DNA from: an uncultured bacterium | GTDB taxonomy: Bacteria; Bacillota; Clostridia; Lachnospirales; Lachnospiraceae | NCBI GenBank assembly: GCA_947086625.1 | Contig: CAMTZV010000052.1 | Location: 1-7,841 of the forward strand | Reading direction: 5' to 3' | DNA: 7,841 bases | Shown: in pieces, positions 6,300 through 7,841 of the stretch | How the letters are laid out: every line of letters begins with the position of its first letter | How positions within the stretch are numbered: the stretch's first letter is position 1 | Translations under genes and position numbers: made by a program | The notes under the pieces: model-generated | Seen by the model: the letters and a program-made list of their open reading frames with translations, nothing else | Database searches by the model: none | Told to the model about the DNA's origin: nothing

Positions 6300-6968
6300 A
6301 TGAATGTACAGATGAAGGGCATCAATATCGGCGTGTACTGCAGCCCCGGGCTCAAGAGCGCAAAGCAGCGTCAGGAGCGACAGGCGCAGTGCGACAGGGA
6401 GGTTGCCTTTTTTGAAAAGCAGAAGGAAAACCTGAAAAATATCGGCGGCGACAGTCTTGAGGATATCAGCAGAAAATTAGACATGCTCCACTCCTATGAG
6501 GAGCAGATTGCGGCGGTCAAGGCAAAATTTAATTCGGAAGAGATCTACCATGTGCTGGACGAGGCGCAGGAGTTCGGCGAGAAGGTTGCGAAGGAAGCCG
6601 AGAAGAGCAAGCCCAAGACCGAGAAGGAGCGCCGAGAGGACATGGTCGAGGAAGCGCTTGGACTGGACGAGGACAAGGGCGAGCTGACCGAGGAGCTCGA
6701 GGAGATGACCGAGCTTTCGGAAGAGCTTTCCGAGGAGCTGGAAGAGGAATTGGAGGAGCAGACGGCAGAGCAGCTCGAGGAACTGGAAAACCTGAATACG
6801 GTGGAGGCGGCGGAGGACGCAGGCGCTGTCGATGCGTCGGAAGAAGTGCCGGAGGTTACGGAGGCGGCAAAAGCACCGAGCGCCATCGATGCGCTGAACA
6901 GAAAGCTGCAAGAGGCGATGGAGCGGGAACAGCTCGCGCGGTATGAGCCGATCGATGTGCGGGTTTAG
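6300..6968 (+). CDS. Acidic coiled-coil-rich protein of unknown function
   Basis: I cannot assign a named family. The 222-residue protein has no signal peptide or membrane helix, so it is probably cytoplasmic or bound to a partner. The start has a clear site (AAGGAGGG, 6287-6294) ahead of ATG 6300. Features in order: a short N-terminal segment (MNVQMKGINIGVYCSPG), a basic helical stretch (RQERQAQCDREVAFFEKQKENLKN), a conserved-looking block (ISRKLDMLHSYEEQIAAVKAKF, about 55-80), a charged helix, and a low-complexity Glu/Leu repeat (about 128-165), then an acidic Ala/Val tail ending YEPIDVRV. It is highly acidic and likely forms a long coiled coil. It precedes the frameshifted gene at 7042, probably in one operon. 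Vaguely similar paired proteins of unknown function seem familiar from Lachnospiraceae genomes, but I cannot verify this. Confidence 0.85.
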   Translation: MNVQMKGINIGVYCSPGLKSAKQRQERQAQCDREVAFFEKQKENLKNIGGDSLEDISRKLDMLHSYEEQIAAVKAKFNSEEIYHVLDEAQEFGEKVAKEAEKSKPKTEKERREDMVEEALGLDEDKGELTEELEEMTELSEELSEELEEELEEQTAEQLEELENLNTVEAAEDAGAVDASEEVPEVTEAAKAPSAIDALNRKLQEAMEREQLARYEPIDVRV

Positions 6969-7027
6969 CGCAGACGGACAGGAAGATTTGGTTAATGATC
7001 CGTGGGATGGCAAACGAAATTTGTAAC

Positions 7028-7034
7028 AGGAGGT
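7028..7034 (+). promoter_or_regulatory. Ribosome binding site fixing the start at 7042
   Basis: AGGAGGT lies 7 bases before ATG 7042. It is a near-perfect Shine-Dalgarno site and shows that translation is meant to start in the 7042 frame, although most of the protein is encoded in the next frame. It is the key evidence for the frameshift in the following gene. Confidence 0.8.
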
Positions 7035-7041
7035 TTTTCGT

Positions 7042-7606
7042 ATGAGCTTTTTTGGACTGGGAATTACAGACCAGACGCCGCTTCGCTACGGGACGGCGAC
7101 CGACGCAGGGAGACGCGGGCGATTTTGCCGGGCAGCTCGCGCAGGCAGCGGGAAAAACACATATCATTTATATAAAAACGGACGACATGCTCTATTCCGG
7201 CGGCAACGGCACGGGCCTGTCGTACTATCTCAAATATGCGCCGAATTCGACGGAGGACGACCCGACCGTCATCGCAAAGGGCGTGGACGAGAACGGCAGG
7301 GAGTTTGAGCAGACGATCCACATCAACCGGATCAACCCGCGCTGCGCGACGGTCGTGGAGATGCACGCGCTCGAGGCGCACCTCGGCGTGGACAGGGGCG
7401 ACCGGCTCTCGTCGCTTCCGATGGACTCCGGAGCCATGGGACTGCATGACCGCAGGGATTTTATGGAAATGTTTAAAAAGCAGATCAGAGACATGAAGCT
7501 TTTGAACGAGCGGCAGGCGGCAGCCTACTATGAATACAGTATGCAGATGTACTGGGAGTTTATGAACCGGATGGGCAGCGGTCACAGAGCCGGGAGCTTT
7601 CGGTAA
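7042..7606 (+). CDS. Unknown-function protein, reading frame broken near 7108-7110
   Basis: Translation should begin at ATG 7042 behind a strong site, giving MSFFGLGITDQTPLRYGTAT and DAG, but this frame then turns into Arg-rich non-coding sequence that stops at 7308. The neighbouring frame from about 7110 reads smoothly as GDAGDFAGQLAQAAG and continues to the stop at 7606. Dropping one G from GGG at 7108-7110 joins them into about 187 residues (..TATDAGDAGDFAGQ..). The body has no membrane segment. It holds IIYIKTDDMLYSGGNG, a PTVIAKGVDENGREFEQTIHINRINP block, ATVVEMHALEAHL, and a C-terminal amphipathic region (FMEMFKKQIRDMKLLNERQAAAYYEYSMQMYWEFMNRMG). I cannot name the family. It is probably in an operon with the 6300 gene. 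The in-frame TTG at 7052 is an unconvincing start. This is either a sequence error or a recently disrupted gene. Confidence 0.7.
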
Positions 7607-7615
7607 GAAAAGTTC

Positions 7616-7841
7616 ATGCCGCTCGGCTTCTATGCCTATTCCGGCTTTTTTCAGAATCGGTTTCGGCACGATCGTCTGCCAGAATATAAAATCAGCAGCT
7701 TACTATTGTTTTTAAAGGGAATGCAGTTTGATGATGATATGGAGGACGATCTGTATTGTCAAAAACTGTATGAGGATTATCTGAGCGATCCCGATCCCGA
7801 AAAGCACGAAACAATCACGCTTGAAGAGCTGGCGGCACAGG
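7616..7841 (+). CDS. Partial ORF of unknown function, cut by the window edge
   Basis: From ATG 7616 the frame is open for 75 codons to the window end. It reads MPLGFYAYSGFFQNRFRHDR, then a hydrophobic helix-like piece (SLLLFLKGM), then an acidic stretch (DDDMEDDLYCQKLYEDYLSDPDPEKHETITLEELAAQ). The sequence looks like real protein and is A/T-richer than the two genes before it. No Shine-Dalgarno site is visible within 15 bases upstream, and it starts 9 bases after the previous stop in the same frame, so it may be translated by re-initiation, or its true 5' end may have been lost. I do not recognise the family. Confidence 0.55.
   Translation, partial: MPLGFYAYSGFFQNRFRHDRLPEYKISSLLLFLKGMQFDDDMEDDLYCQKLYEDYLSDPDPEKHETITLEELAAQ

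Noticed and set aside
6477..7013. Minus-strand ORFs opposite the acidic protein (Leu-rich and Ser-rich)
   Set aside because: Leu and Ser runs are the direct complement of the Glu-rich repeat on the plus strand.
7064..7669. Minus-strand ORF of 201 codons
   Set aside because: It is antisense to a plus-strand protein with a good start site and sensible sequence; the product is His/Arg/Val-rich with no start signals.

Overview
The window looks like a chromosomal segment of a Gram-positive anaerobe of the Clostridia, most likely Lachnospiraceae. This is inferred from strong AGGAGG-type ribosome binding sites, OmpR/sensor-kinase gene style, a C39-like membrane-anchored peptidase, and G/C-rich third codon positions alternating with A/T-richer cassettes. 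No RNA genes, CRISPR arrays or transposases are visible.

Bases 1-2728 (+) form a tight operon. It holds the 3' part of an OmpR-family response regulator, a full-length membrane sensor histidine kinase, and an unnamed single-pass membrane protein. Both junctions are 4-base ATGA overlaps, so the third protein is probably made together with the kinase and may be its accessory partner. Bases 2729-2995 are a non-coding leader. They contain repeat boxes that could bind a response regulator, an extended -10 promoter, and three hairpins, one of which can form two mutually exclusive pairings. The leader precedes a membrane-anchored C39-like cysteine peptidase (about 2996-4021, +). The simplest reading is a signalling module in which the two-component system controls an extracytoplasmic peptidase; this is inference. 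The strongest ribosome binding site and ATG (2905) lie one frame off the peptidase frame, across a run of five T.

Bases 3993-6208 hold an A/T-richer divergent pair: an MFS transporter (minus strand) and a cupin-type AraC regulator (plus strand), with back-to-back promoters. The transporter's 3' end overlaps the peptidase gene by 29 bases on the opposite strand. The change in composition suggests a cassette that arrived separately.

Bases 6300-7841 (+) hold three genes of unknown function. The first is an acidic, coiled-coil-rich soluble protein. The second has a good start region at 7042, but its reading frame breaks near 7108-7110, where one extra base seems present. The third is a partial ORF from 7616 running off the right edge, with no visible ribosome binding site. 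Two apparent one-base frame problems in one window point either to real mutations or to sequence errors.
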